A stretch of DNA of 58,792 bases from Aldersonia sp036524855 (GCA_036524855.1 DATDBL010000259.1:1-58792), one strand, 5' to 3'; shown: positions 25,522 through 34,845, numbered from the stretch's first letter. Numbers and translations: made by a program. The notes: generated from the sequence alone by a model not told the origin.

Positions 25522-28203
25522 TTGGCCAACTTCGAAGCCTTACTTGCTGAGCCCCCGTTCGTCCTTGCGGAAGCTGCCGCAATCGCCGAGTTCGGGAATG
25601 GCATTCATCACGTGCCCAGTGGTGATGGAGTCGAGAGGCCGGAGCTGCTCGAGGAGATCGCGCGTCGGTTCGACAACGTTCGAACCCGCGACGTTCGGAG
25701 ATGCTCACTGACCGGAATGTCCGGGATCGGCAAGAGCCGAATGGCCGCGATGTATGCCCACCGGGAGCGCGAAGCGTACGACCGCGTGTGCTGGATCGAC
25801 GCCAGCTCGGAAGCGTCGATCATCGCTTCCATCACGAATCAGGCCCGAACGATCGGCGTCGACCTCCTCGACAAGCTGACTTCAGAGGAGATCGCGCCCG
25901 CGTTTCGGGAGTGCATCGGACGTTTCACGGGACGCTGGTTGATCGTGTTCGACGATGCACGGGATTCCCGGCTGCTGGAACCCTGGACGCCGCACGCCGG
26001 AACCGCCCATGTGCTGGTGACTTCGACAAACTCCGTCGATTGGACCGCCTTTGAACCAGTACCGGTTCGCCCGATGGATCAGCCGCAGTCGATACAACTG
26101 CTGCGGTCGCGGCTGGCAGACGATCTGCACACCACCGAGCCCGGCGACCAAGTTCTCCTCGACGGCGCTCTCGCACGCCTGGCCGACAAACTGGAGCGAT
26201 GGCCGCTCGCCTTGCAGATCGCAGCGGCGCACTTCGGTACCACATCGTCGGTGGTGCAGGGTGTTGGTGCGTATCTGTCTCAGATCGCGGCCTACGTGAT
26301 CGACGACGAAACACTAGATCGAGACGGGTACCCGCGGACACTGCAAGCTGCAATCAACATTTGCCTCGACCGGCTAGCTGCTTCCGGCAGAACGGAGTCC
26401 GCGTCCGAGACGGGGCTACGGATGCTCGCCGCGAGTTCTGTCCTCGCGTCCCGCGCAATTCCCGAAGTGCTCTTGTTCGCCATCGCGACGGTGCCGCCCC
26501 ACACCCTCGTCGAACGTGACGGCAGACACGTCATACCGGACACCGACTTGCCGCTGGTGGATCGAGCGATTCGCCGCATACGACGAGAGTCGCTGATCGA
26601 GCGAGGCGACGGGCTGGACGCTACTGCACCATGGGAACTTCGGGTCCACGTCGACGTCAACGAGATAGTCCAACGGATTATGCGGCAACGAGTCGATTTG
26701 GGCGTTGTGCTGAACATGAGCGCGGGCCACGTGTCGACGTGGCTTGTACACTTCCTCACTCGTCAGGACTTTTCATCGGCGATTGCGCTGCAACCGCACG
26801 CGCTGGCGATACTTCAGCTGGCAGAGGGCGTCGATGAGGAGGATCTTCGCTGGTGCGCGTTGCTGGCCGGAAATCAATCGGCTCTCCTCGACCTGCAGGG
26901 CAAGAGTGCAGATGCGAAAGATTGGCTCCTATTCGAACTTCGCCTCCTGCAACGGTTCCCGCGTCCACACTTCCGGCTGATCGCGAAGACAGCGGATCAG
27001 ATCGCACAGTCCCTGATCCATCTGGGGTCCCCAGGGGAGGAGATCGAATCGTACGCAGACGTCGCCACGTCAGCGCTGGAGCGCGCGGCCCACGCCGGCG
27101 ACATCGACTGGGACGGCGAAGGCGTGCGGTGGAACCTGCTCGAGTATGTCCGCGCGCTCACGCGAAAAGCACAGCACGAAGGGCGTTCGGGGCACAGTCT
27201 GTCCGGACTGCAGCAACGACTCGACTCAATGCGGAGCACCTTTCCTGGCTTCGCCGGCGACCAGCAACACGCCCTCGCAAGAGCGGTCGATAATGACCTC
27301 GATCACGGGCGAGATGAATCGGCGCTCGCTGGCGCCCGCAGACTTCTTCAAGAGGTGGTGGCCCCCAACGATCACCGGGGACGACTGGACGCACGGGTCC
27401 GCGAGATCGAAGCGTTGGCGATGCTGGGCGATGTAGGAGAGATTCAATCGCGGCTGGCCGACTTCGCGGCGGACCGCGACCGCCACCCGGCGGTCAAAGC
27501 TTCCCTCGCCTCAGGGCTGCTCGATACGGCGGCCGCGATCGAAATGCGGATCATCCTTGGACTCACGGGCGAACAGGACCGCTCCGTCATCGCGCAACTG
27601 CTCCGCGTATCGAGTGTTCTCCTGGTGAGCGACTACGACCGATATCGGCATGCCCTTCTCGCGGCATGCGAGGGAAGCCATCACGACGACGCGAACGGGG
27701 TCCGCCAACTCCTTCAGGTCGCAGAATCGGTGAAGCCGACAGCACTCCCCGAGACGGTTCGGTCGAACGTGATGATGGAGAACATCGCTGAATGGCTCGA
27801 GTACTGGTTGGAATGCGCAGAGAAGGGCTCCCAAGCCCGAGCAGTTGCCTGCGACGCACATCGGCGCAGGCTCTACACCGCCGGCGACGGCTTAAAATCG
27901 ATCAGGCTGTACCTCGTCGTATCCGCCCTTACCCCAGAACTCGGCCGCGCATCAACCAAGCCTGGGGACTACAAAGGAACGTGGCGGCGCAGAATGTTGG
28001 GCTACGAACGAGCCCTCGACCTGCGGCAAGCCGCCACAGGCCGGCCCGTGGCCTGTATTCTCATCGACCCGCCCGACAGCGACGATAACCGCCTCGCCGA
28101 CCCGCTCGATTGGATCGACAACGATCACAGCGTCGTCCACTACGAGGTCGTTCTCAAGAGTTCGACGACATCCAACGACGACCTGGTCATCGCCATAACC
28201 TAA
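25522..28203 (+). CDS. STAND NTPase with alpha-solenoid C-terminus
   Basis: 893 residues from a TTG; the frame is open back to 25192, and residues such as IRRRITDRIAAWRRDHRLSLGERAA upstream look coding. Walker A is GMSGIGKS (65-72), Walker B RWLIVFDDARD (138-148), sensor HVLVTSTNS (163-171), and WPLALQIAA (227-235) stands for the GLPLAL motif: an NB-ARC-type STAND ATPase. The remaining 600 residues are helical and repeat-like, as in sensor solenoids. With the upstream nuclease domain this is the architecture of Avs/CATRA-like anti-phage STAND proteins: solenoid senses, NTPase oligomerises, nuclease kills. Sensor target unknown. No close named family recognised. Confidence 0.75.
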   Translation: MANFEALLAEPPFVLAEAAAIAEFGNGIHHVPSGDGVERPELLEEIARRFDNVRTRDVRRCSLTGMSGIGKSRMAAMYAHREREAYDRVCWIDASSEASIIASITNQARTIGVDLLDKLTSEEIAPAFRECIGRFTGRWLIVFDDARDSRLLEPWTPHAGTAHVLVTSTNSVDWTAFEPVPVRPMDQPQSIQLLRSRLADDLHTTEPGDQVLLDGALARLADKLERWPLALQIAAAHFGTTSSVVQGVGAYLSQIAAYVIDDETLDRDGYPRTLQAAINICLDRLAASGRTESASETGLRMLAASSVLASRAIPEVLLFAIATVPPHTLVERDGRHVIPDTDLPLVDRAIRRIRRESLIERGDGLDATAPWELRVHVDVNEIVQRIMRQRVDLGVVLNMSAGHVSTWLVHFLTRQDFSSAIALQPHALAILQLAEGVDEEDLRWCALLAGNQSALLDLQGKSADAKDWLLFELRLLQRFPRPHFRLIAKTADQIAQSLIHLGSPGEEIESYADVATSALERAAHAGDIDWDGEGVRWNLLEYVRALTRKAQHEGRSGHSLSGLQQRLDSMRSTFPGFAGDQQHALARAVDNDLDHGRDESALAGARRLLQEVVAPNDHRGRLDARVREIEALAMLGDVGEIQSRLADFAADRDRHPAVKASLASGLLDTAAAIEMRIILGLTGEQDRSVIAQLLRVSSVLLVSDYDRYRHALLAACEGSHHDDANGVRQLLQVAESVKPTALPETVRSNVMMENIAEWLEYWLECAEKGSQARAVACDAHRRRLYTAGDGLKSIRLYLVVSALTPELGRASTKPGDYKGTWRRRMLGYERALDLRQAATGRPVACILIDPPDSDDNRLADPLDWIDNDHSVVHYEVVLKSSTTSNDDLVIAIT

Positions 28204-28249
28204 CGTCGAAGGGCTCAGATCACGTGTCCGAATCCGCCTACGTCGGGCC

Positions 28250-28402
28250 AGGTCAGCTCAGCCCCGCACACGAATGCAACCCCGACACCACGATGTTGGT
28301 GATGAACAGGTTGAACATCGCGATGAACCCGGCGACGTTGATCCAGGCCGCCTTGGTGTCCCGCCGCCCGAGGTCGCGCGGGCCTTCAAGTATGCCGCGT
28401 AG
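28250..28402 (-). pseudogene. Orphan fragment of the ccsB 3' end
   Basis: About 150 bp align with 30106-30258, the last 49 codons plus stop of the intact ccsB on the same strand. Differences are scattered, roughly one base in six or seven by eye, and a 3-bp gap (AACATCG against AACAGCATCG) keeps the frame. To the right the similarity ends near the codon for the native AAYLHAR segment. The two copies are direct repeats flanking the AAA ATPase gene. Confidence 0.8.
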
Positions 28403-28563
28403 GGGCCGCGGCCGCCTGGGCGCCGCTGCTGGCCAGCCCGGCGGCAGTCAGTCAGGCGCCGCGCGTTCGTCGCTGATTCAGCAGGGCTACCCCCTGTGCC
28501 CCCCGGAGACGTGTTCGATCGCAGGGACGACACCGACACCCGTCGTGACGCGGCGGGAAGAGG

Positions 28564-29825
28564 TCACCGGCTCGGTCCCTCCGGCGGTGCAGGCGGACCC
28601 GGCGAGAGTTCGCGCAGATGCTGCTGCCGCTCGACGAGGATCCGGTGGAGCACGTCTTCCTGCAGGACGTGGCCGAGCTGCTGCTTGCGGACGAAGGCGT
28701 CGAATCCGGGGATGGTGAACTCCAGGCGGCCCCGGCCGGCTGGAGTGATGAATCCCTTGTCGATGAGGCTGGCCCTGGCCATGCTGACGGCGCGGGACTC
28801 ACGGCCAAGCAGGGCGGCGATGACTGCACGTTCGGCCGCCGCAGCCTCTTCAGCGGCGGCGGCCATCGCGGTCATGAACTGCTGTTCGGCCTCGGTGGAC
28901 TTGTTCCACCGGGCACGAAAAAGTCCTTGGAGGTCGTCCTCGACCTGTGCGTGGCCACGCGTCACGTGCCCGAGGTCGAGGACGGCGCCGCGGTCGGGGT
29001 TTCCGGCGGCCGCCCAAGTGGCGTCGCCGTAGAGCTGCAAGGTGTAAGGGTAGCCGGCGGTGTGGTCCACGACCCGGTCGACGGCTTCCTTCTCCCATCG
29101 CACGCCCTGGTCGGCGGCGGGCTTTGTGATGGCCAGGCGTGAGGCGTCTGGGGACAGGCGTTCGAGGTGTCGGTAGGCGAACCGCTCACTGAATGTGGCC
29201 GCGGCGGCGATGACTTCGGGGGTCTCGGGAAGTCCAGCGGCGAAGACGCCAGCCGGGAGGTCGTGTTGCTCGGCCTGCAGGTCCTGCCACGTGACAGCGA
29301 GTGCACGCAGGCTGCCCGAGTCGGCATCCTGGATCTCATCGATGAGCAGCACCAGGCCGCGATGCCCCTCCTCGAGCGCGGCTCGGGTGCCTTCAATGAC
29401 CAGGGACTTCAGGTTGGCCAGGTGCTCGGCGCCGTGCGGGCGCAGCGTCGCCTCCACGCCCGCAACGCCGGGCACCCCAGCGGTGATCTTGAGCTGTTCG
29501 ACGGGGCGGGCAGCCGGCCGCGTGCCTTCTTCCCCCAGGACCGGCCGCGTTCCTCGAGCTGCATGGCCAGCGCCCGCGTCAAGGTCTCCACTCCCCCGCC
29601 CGTGACCCAGGCAGTGGCGATGTCGAGCGCTTCGGCACGCCGCTGCACCTCGCGCAGCAGCGAGGTCTTGCCCACGCCGCGGGGGCCGGTGTCGACGCGG
29701 ATGCGCCCGATGAGTCGACGGAGCTCGGCGAGGTAGATCAGCCGTTCGTCGACCTGCGCGAGCTGCTCGCCGCGGCCGAGCACCTCACGTGCGACCTGGC
29801 CGGGGGTGTAGGGACTGGGCTGCAT
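28564..29825 (-). pseudogene. Frameshifted AAA ATPase (ORC/Cdc6-like fold)
   Basis: Two frames form one gene. The 5' part has MQPSPYTPGQVAREVLGRG and Walker A TGPRGVGKTSLL. Around 29500, at a GCCCGCCCCGTCG stretch, the reading frame must shift by one to continue as VEQLKITAGVPGVAGVEATLRP, then Walker B GLVLLIDEIQDAD, TAGYPYTLQLYGDATW and a winged-helix-like end (KGFITPAGRGRLEFTIPGFDAFV). Joined length is about 420 residues. The shift is a single-base indel, so either decay or a sequencing error. It is flanked by the ccsB direct repeats and has its own palindromic promoter region. Confidence 0.7.
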
Positions 29826-29862
29826 CGGCTGGCTCCCGAACGGGGACACACGTCCCACACGA

Positions 29863-29888
29863 CTTTATACTCGGGCCTAAGTATAAAG
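29863..29888. promoter_or_regulatory. Palindromic operator upstream of the AAA ATPase
   Basis: CTTTATACT-N8-AGTATAAAG, a perfect 9-bp inverted repeat and the most AT-rich spot in the vicinity. On the minus strand TATACT (29885-29880) is a good -10 box. It is 37 bp before the ATG at 29825. No transcription factor gene is adjacent, so the ATPase protein (which has a winged-helix-like end) or a distant regulator may bind it. Confidence 0.5.
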
Positions 29889-30110
29889 AACGATCGGGTG
29901 AGAGCACCGCGGCGCGCCGTCACGTCGTGGAGCCGTCCGGCGGCGGATTCCCCTGCGCTCAGCGAACGTTGGCGCGAGCTAGGCGGTCGGGCCGGAACCC
30001 GACCACGAGTGGCGCAACCCGGATAACGACCTACCCGGCGATTCGAGGTAGCCCGCGAGTTTCACTGTGCAGCGCTGCGTCCGCCGATGGACCCGTTTGT
30101 GCAGGCCTGG

Positions 30111-31070
30111 TCAGTTCAACCCCGCGTACGAGTGCAACCCCGACACGACGATGTTGATGATGAACAAGTTGAACAGCATCGCGGTGAACCCCGCGACGTT
30201 GATCCAGGCCGCCTTGGTGTCGCGCCACCCCGACGTCGCGCGGGCGTGCAGGTACGCCGCGTAGATCACCCAGGTGATGAAGGAGACCGTCTCCTTGGGG
30301 TCCCAGCCCCAGAACCGGCCCCACGCCGCCTCCGCCCAGATCGCGCCCAGGATCACGCCGGCGCCGAAGAGCGGGAAGCCGATGATGGTGGTCTTGTAGG
30401 CCAGCCGGTCGAGGCTCTGCGCGCTGGGCAACCGCCGCGCCAGCGCCCCGAGCCGTCCGTGTTCGGACCCCTCCGGCTGACGTAGCCGCAGCAGGAACAG
30501 CAGGCTCGCGACGCCGGACACCAGGAAGATGCCGCTGCCGATGCTGACGATCGTCACGTGGATCGGCAGCCAGTACGACCGCAGCGCGGGCACCACCGGC
30601 GCCGCGTCCGCGTAGAGCACCGTCCCCGCGAGGAACATCAGCACCAGCACCGGCGCGAGCACGAACACCCACATCGAGCGGTACTTCTGCCCGCGCAGCA
30701 GCACCAGGCCGACGACCATCGCCGCGGTGCAGGCCATCGTGACGAACTCGTACATGTTGCCGAGCGGGAACCGGTGCGTGGCCAGTCCGCGCAGCACGAT
30801 CGACAGCACCTGCAGCGCGACGCCGACGATCAGGACCGCGTACGCCGAATTGCCCAGCCGCTCCGCGAACGGCTTGCGCGGCGCCTCGACGACCCGACCC
30901 GGCACCAAAGCACCGACCTCACCCGCCGCAACCAACTCCGACGCGTGCGCCTTGCCCGCCTTCGCGCTCGCGTACTGCCAGATCAGCAGGACGAACGCGA
31001 CGACGAACACCGCGAACGCCGACTCGAAGGCCAGGTCGCTGTACCCGGCGAGGGTCTCGTCGATCGGCAT
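30111..31070 (-). CDS. ccsB: Cytochrome c biogenesis protein CcsB (heme-handling CcsA-type)
   Basis: 319-residue multi-pass protein of the CcsA/CcmC heme-handling family, partner of ResB in System II cytochrome c maturation. The tryptophan-rich WWD-type motif is AEAAWGRFWGWDPKETVSFITWVIYAAYLH, and conserved histidines lie in PIHVTIVSIGSG and in HARATSGWRDTKAAWIN. It exports heme and ligates it to apocytochromes outside the membrane. The start is 3 bp after the resB stop; this is the last gene of the operon. Its 3' end is duplicated at 28250-28402. Confidence 0.95.
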   Translation of the reverse strand: MPIDETLAGYSDLAFESAFAVFVVAFVLLIWQYASAKAGKAHASELVAAGEVGALVPGRVVEAPRKPFAERLGNSAYAVLIVGVALQVLSIVLRGLATHRFPLGNMYEFVTMACTAAMVVGLVLLRGQKYRSMWVFVLAPVLVLMFLAGTVLYADAAPVVPALRSYWLPIHVTIVSIGSGIFLVSGVASLLFLLRLRQPEGSEHGRLGALARRLPSAQSLDRLAYKTTIIGFPLFGAGVILGAIWAEAAWGRFWGWDPKETVSFITWVIYAAYLHARATSGWRDTKAAWINVAGFTAMLFNLFIINIVVSGLHSYAGLN

Positions 31071-31073
31071 TCG

Positions 31074-32738
31074 TCACCTTCCTGAATCTGCGCGGCCGTC
31101 TGAATCTGCAGGGTCGCCACCGAGCAGCCGCGCATGCAATCGATCGAACTCGTCGCCCCACCCGGCGTGATCGGTGCGGGCCAGCCCACCCAGCTCTACT
31201 ACCGTACGTCGTTCGCCACCCTCGTCAACCGGGTAGGCGCGCAGCCACACCCGACGCCGCCGAATCAGCAGCGACACCAACAGCCCAGCCATCATCACCA
31301 GCGCGCTGCCGAGCACCCAGCCCTGCGTCGGGTCGTGCGAGACCTGCAGGTTGACGAACTCCTTCGCGCCGTCGAAGCGGACCTGGGTGCCGTCGGGCAG
31401 CGTCGCGCTCTGGCCCGGGACCAGGTTCACCCGCGCCTGCTTCACCAGCCGACCCTGGTTGACCAGTTCCTTGTTCAGCGAGAACAGCGACTGCGGGATG
31501 CCGGTGTCCAATCCGGTGTCGCCCTTGTAGACGTCGATGGCGACGGCGGGGTCGGTCATCGCCGGGAAGCTCGACGAGAGCAGCGTGCCGTGCAGCAACG
31601 CGGTCGGCGCGAACAGTCCCTCGAGCGCGATCTGGTTCTTGCGCCGCTCGTCGGCGTCGGGGTACATGCCACCTGGCGGGTCGAAGCGCATCGCCCCGGT
31701 GGACAGGAACGTGGTGGCGTCCTCGGGGCGCCACTGCAGCGTCTCGGTGCGGGTCTCACCGTTGGGGAAGGTGACGGTGAAGGTCGGCGCATAGCCGTGG
31801 CCCTGCAGGTACACCCGGTCCCCCGCGACGCGCAGCGGGTGGTTGACCCGCAGCGTGTCGTCGCGCCAGGTGTTGGTGGCGAGGTCGTCCCCGGCCTGGT
31901 AGGCGATGTTGGAGGTGAACATCTCCGCCTGACCGGTGTCCAGGTAGTCGGCCCGGAAGTCCTTGACGCGCACACAGATCGGGGCCATGCCGGTGCCGTC
32001 GCGGACGTTGCCCGCGCGGAACGAGTCGAACGCCGCCGGTGACGTGCTGCAGAAGCCGGGACCGTCGTCGGCGATGACGATCACCGAGCCCTCGTAACCG
32101 AACAGCTTGCCGACGGCGATCGACACCAGCAGCGCCACCAGCGCGAGATGGAACACGAGGTTGCCGAGTTCGCGGGTGTAGCCCTTCTCGGCGGAGACGG
32201 TGACCTCGTCGGGGTGCGGCGAGCGCGGATCCGCCGCCCGCTGCACCGCCCGCCAGCCCCGCAAGTCACCGCGTACCCGCGTCGCCGCCTGCTCGGGGGT
32301 CTCGTCGACCACGGTGCGGTAGTGGTGCGGCAGCCGCGCCAGGTTGCGCGGTGTCGGCACCGGCGGGGTGCGCAACGCGCGGTAATGGTCGACGCAGCGC
32401 GGCAGGATGCAGCCCACCAGCGACACGAACAGCAGGGCGTAGATCGCGGTGAACCAGAAACTGGAGAAGACGTCGAACAGTTCCAGCCGGTCCATCCACG
32501 GCCCGAGGGTGGGCCGGTCGGCGACGTACTGCTCGACCTTCTGCTCGTTGAGGCTGCGCTGCGGCAGCAGGGCACCGGGGATCGCGGCCAGCGCGAGCAG
32601 GAACAGCAGCGCCAGTGCGGTGCGCATGCTGGTGAGGCCGCGCCAGGTGTTGCGGACGAACGCGACGATGCGGCGGAGCAGCGACTGGCGCCGCGGCGGG
32701 GTCGGGGGCACGTTCGGGGGCGCTTCGATGGTCGTCAT
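31074..32738 (-). CDS. resB: Cytochrome c biogenesis protein ResB
   Basis: 554 residues with four transmembrane helices and a large extracytoplasmic domain, the ResB layout. Helix 1 is SMRTALALLFLLALAAIPGALLPQ, helix 2 FWFTAIYALLFVSLVGCILPR, helix 3 LGNLVFHLALVALLVSIAVGKLFGYEG, and helix 4 GWVLGSALVMMAGLLVSLLIRRRRVW. ResB with CcsB forms the System II synthetase. ATG 32738 overlaps the ccdA stop (ATGA). Its C-terminal helix region is the source-like match for the orphan fragment at 24555-24691. Confidence 0.94.
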   Translation of the reverse strand: MTTIEAPPNVPPTPPRRQSLLRRIVAFVRNTWRGLTSMRTALALLFLLALAAIPGALLPQRSLNEQKVEQYVADRPTLGPWMDRLELFDVFSSFWFTAIYALLFVSLVGCILPRCVDHYRALRTPPVPTPRNLARLPHHYRTVVDETPEQAATRVRGDLRGWRAVQRAADPRSPHPDEVTVSAEKGYTRELGNLVFHLALVALLVSIAVGKLFGYEGSVIVIADDGPGFCSTSPAAFDSFRAGNVRDGTGMAPICVRVKDFRADYLDTGQAEMFTSNIAYQAGDDLATNTWRDDTLRVNHPLRVAGDRVYLQGHGYAPTFTVTFPNGETRTETLQWRPEDATTFLSTGAMRFDPPGGMYPDADERRKNQIALEGLFAPTALLHGTLLSSSFPAMTDPAVAIDVYKGDTGLDTGIPQSLFSLNKELVNQGRLVKQARVNLVPGQSATLPDGTQVRFDGAKEFVNLQVSHDPTQGWVLGSALVMMAGLLVSLLIRRRRVWLRAYPVDEGGERRTVVELGGLARTDHAGWGDEFDRLHARLLGGDPADSDGRADSGR

Positions 32739-33550
32739 ATCGGCAGCACGACCCCGGAGACGAACGGATCCCGCACCCAGCCGACGAACACGTCCCACAC
32801 GCCGGTGACCAGCGCGACGCCGACGCAGATCAGCGCAATCCCGCCGACGACCTGGATGAGGCGCGCATTGCGCCGTAGCCAGCCCACCCCGCGCAGCGCG
32901 CTCACCGACCCGAACGCGAGCAGCACGAACGGTAACCCGAGACCGAGACAGTAGGCGACGATCAGCGCCACCCCACGCGCGGCGGTCATGCCCTCGGTAC
33001 CCGCCGCCACCGACATCACACCGGCGAGGGTCGGGCCGAGGCACGGCGTCCAACCGAGGGCGAACACCGCGCCCAGCAGCGGCGCCCCGGCGAGGCTGGT
33101 GATGCGGCGCGGCTCCATCCGGGTGTCGCGCTGCAGCACCGGAATCAGTCCGACGAACACCAGACCCATGACGATCGTGAGCACGCCGCCGATCCGCTGC
33201 AGCAGCTCACGGTTCACCGCGAGAGTCTGGATCAGCCCGAACACCGACGCCGTGGCCAGCACAAACACGACCGTGAACCCCGCGACGAACAACCCCGCCG
33301 CGCCGGCGACCCGAGTGCGGCCGGCACGGGTCGTGACCGCGGTCGTACCGCGAGCCTCGTCGACGCTGACCGGTGGTGCGTCGCTGCCGACGATACCGGC
33401 GAGGTACGACAGGTAACCGGGCACGAGCGGCACCACGCACGGCGACGCAAAAGAAACCAGCCCCGCGAGCACGCTCGCACCCAGGGCGAGCAGCAGCGGC
33501 CCGGACGCGGCCGCGTCCTGAAAGCTGTCCCCGATGCTCGCGAGCGTCAC
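32735..33550 (-). CDS. ccdA: Thiol-disulfide membrane transporter CcdA
   Basis: 271-residue DsbD-gamma-like protein that carries reducing equivalents across the membrane to the extracytoplasmic thioredoxin. Six helices with paired cysteine motifs SFASPCVVPLVPGYLS and ALGWTPCLGPTLAGV. GTG 33550 overlaps the thioredoxin stop. Keeps apocytochrome CXXCH thiols reduced. Confidence 0.94.
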   Translation of the reverse strand: MTLASIGDSFQDAAASGPLLLALGASVLAGLVSFASPCVVPLVPGYLSYLAGIVGSDAPPVSVDEARGTTAVTTRAGRTRVAGAAGLFVAGFTVVFVLATASVFGLIQTLAVNRELLQRIGGVLTIVMGLVFVGLIPVLQRDTRMEPRRITSLAGAPLLGAVFALGWTPCLGPTLAGVMSVAAGTEGMTAARGVALIVAYCLGLGLPFVLLAFGSVSALRGVGWLRRNARLIQVVGGIALICVGVALVTGVWDVFVGWVRDPFVSGVVLPI

Positions 33551-34149
33551 GCCGACTGTTCCTTCGCGACGCGCTGCACCACGGGTTCGAGATCCTCGGC
33601 AAGCAGTTCCCGCAGGAACACCGCGGCGACGCGGTGGTCCCGGTCGAGCACGAGGGTGGTGGGGATGACGCTGGTCGGGAAGTTGCCGCCGAGAGCGATG
33701 AGGCTGCGCATGGAAGGGTCGTAGATCGACGGGTACCCGATCTTGTTGTCGAGCACGAAGTCGCGGGCCTTGTCCTGCTCGGAATCGCGCACGTTGATGC
33801 CGAGGAACGCGACCCCGGAGTCCTTGGTGTCGGTGTAGACCTGTTCGAGGTCGTCGGCCTCGCCGCGACACGGCCCGCACCACTGGCCCCACATATTGAT
33901 CACGACTACCTCGCCGGCGAACTCGTCGAGCGAAGTGGTCTTGCCGTCGACCATGAGGTCGGGGCCGGAGAGGTCGCCGATGGTGCCGCGCTCGCTCGGC
34001 GGGTCGTAGACGATGTCGGTCTGGCCGCCCGGGGACACGAAATCGAAGGTGCCGCCCTGGGCGACGGCGTCGCTCCCGGTGGAACACGACGTCAGCCCCA
34101 GCCCGGCCACGGCAAAAGCCGCAGCCACGGCCGCGACGGATCGCCTCAT
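33547..34149 (-). CDS. TlpA/ResA-like lipoprotein thioredoxin
   Basis: 200 residues. The N-terminus has a lipobox (VAGLGLTSCS), so it is a membrane-anchored lipoprotein. The thioredoxin active site is NMWGQWCGPCRGEADDLEQVY, with IPTTLVLDRDHRVAAVF carrying the cis-Pro. It reduces apocytochrome c and is recharged by CcdA. Coupled on both sides by 4-bp overlaps. Confidence 0.92.
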   Translation of the reverse strand: MRRSVAAVAAAFAVAGLGLTSCSTGSDAVAQGGTFDFVSPGGQTDIVYDPPSERGTIGDLSGPDLMVDGKTTSLDEFAGEVVVINMWGQWCGPCRGEADDLEQVYTDTKDSGVAFLGINVRDSEQDKARDFVLDNKIGYPSIYDPSMRSLIALGGNFPTSVIPTTLVLDRDHRVAAVFLRELLAEDLEPVVQRVAKEQSA

Positions 34150-34787
34150 GCCCCCGTCACCGTCGGATCCGATGCGCCGGCCGGCTCGGAGTACACGATG
34201 TCGACGAGGGTGTCCCCGACGTAGACCAGCGAGGTCAGGGACGCGAGCGAGCACTGCCGCTTGCGCGGGTCGTGCCACAGGCGGTCGCCCTGCAGAAACC
34301 GGCGCAGCGTCCACACCGGTAGCTGATGGGAGACGCAGACCGCCTCGTGACCGGCGGCCTCGGCGCGTGCCTTGTTCGCCGCGGCAAGCATGCGGTGCGC
34401 GATCTGGATGTAGGGCTCGCCCCACGACGGGGTGAACGGGTCGCGCAACTTCAGCCAGTGCTTCGGCTTACGTAGCGCGCCGTCGCCCACCCCGAACCGC
34501 AGGCCCTCGAACGAGTTCCCGGCCTCGATCAGGTTGTCGTCGGTGTGCACGGTCAGGCCGTGCTCCTGCGCTATCGGCGCCGCGGTCTGCTGGGCGCGTT
34601 CGAGCGGGGATGCGACGACGTAGGCGACGTCGTGGTTGGCCAGCGTGTTCGCGACGGCGACGGCCTGCGCGCGGCCGGTCACCGACAGCGAGAAGCCGGG
34701 CAGGCGCCCGTACAGGATGCCGCCGGGGTTGTTCACCTCGCCGTGTCGCAGGACGTGCACGATGGTGCGCACCTTGGGCTCGGTCAC
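34146..34787 (-). CDS. Histidine phosphatase family protein
   Basis: 213-residue phosphoglycerate-mutase-like phosphatase: VHVLRHGEVNNPGG (catalytic RHG), ASPLERAQQTA, LIEAGNSFEG and CVSHQLPVWTLRRF (second His). A homologue lies between hemL and the thioredoxin gene in mycobacteria. Substrate unknown. GTG 34787 chosen; the frame is open further upstream. Confidence 0.88.
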   Translation of the reverse strand: MTEPKVRTIVHVLRHGEVNNPGGILYGRLPGFSLSVTGRAQAVAVANTLANHDVAYVVASPLERAQQTAAPIAQEHGLTVHTDDNLIEAGNSFEGLRFGVGDGALRKPKHWLKLRDPFTPSWGEPYIQIAHRMLAAANKARAEAAGHEAVCVSHQLPVWTLRRFLQGDRLWHDPRKRQCSLASLTSLVYVGDTLVDIVYSEPAGASDPTVTGA

Positions 34788-34845
34788 GAGGTTCGTCCTT
34801 CTGAGTCGGTGGCGGGCGCGGCACTCCCCGCGTCGTTGGGGCCGG

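Noticed and set aside
28258..28539. 93-codon minus-strand ORF over the ccsB fragment
   Set aside because: It reads the ccsB-like DNA in a different frame from CcsB and gives a low-complexity Pro/Arg/Ser product.
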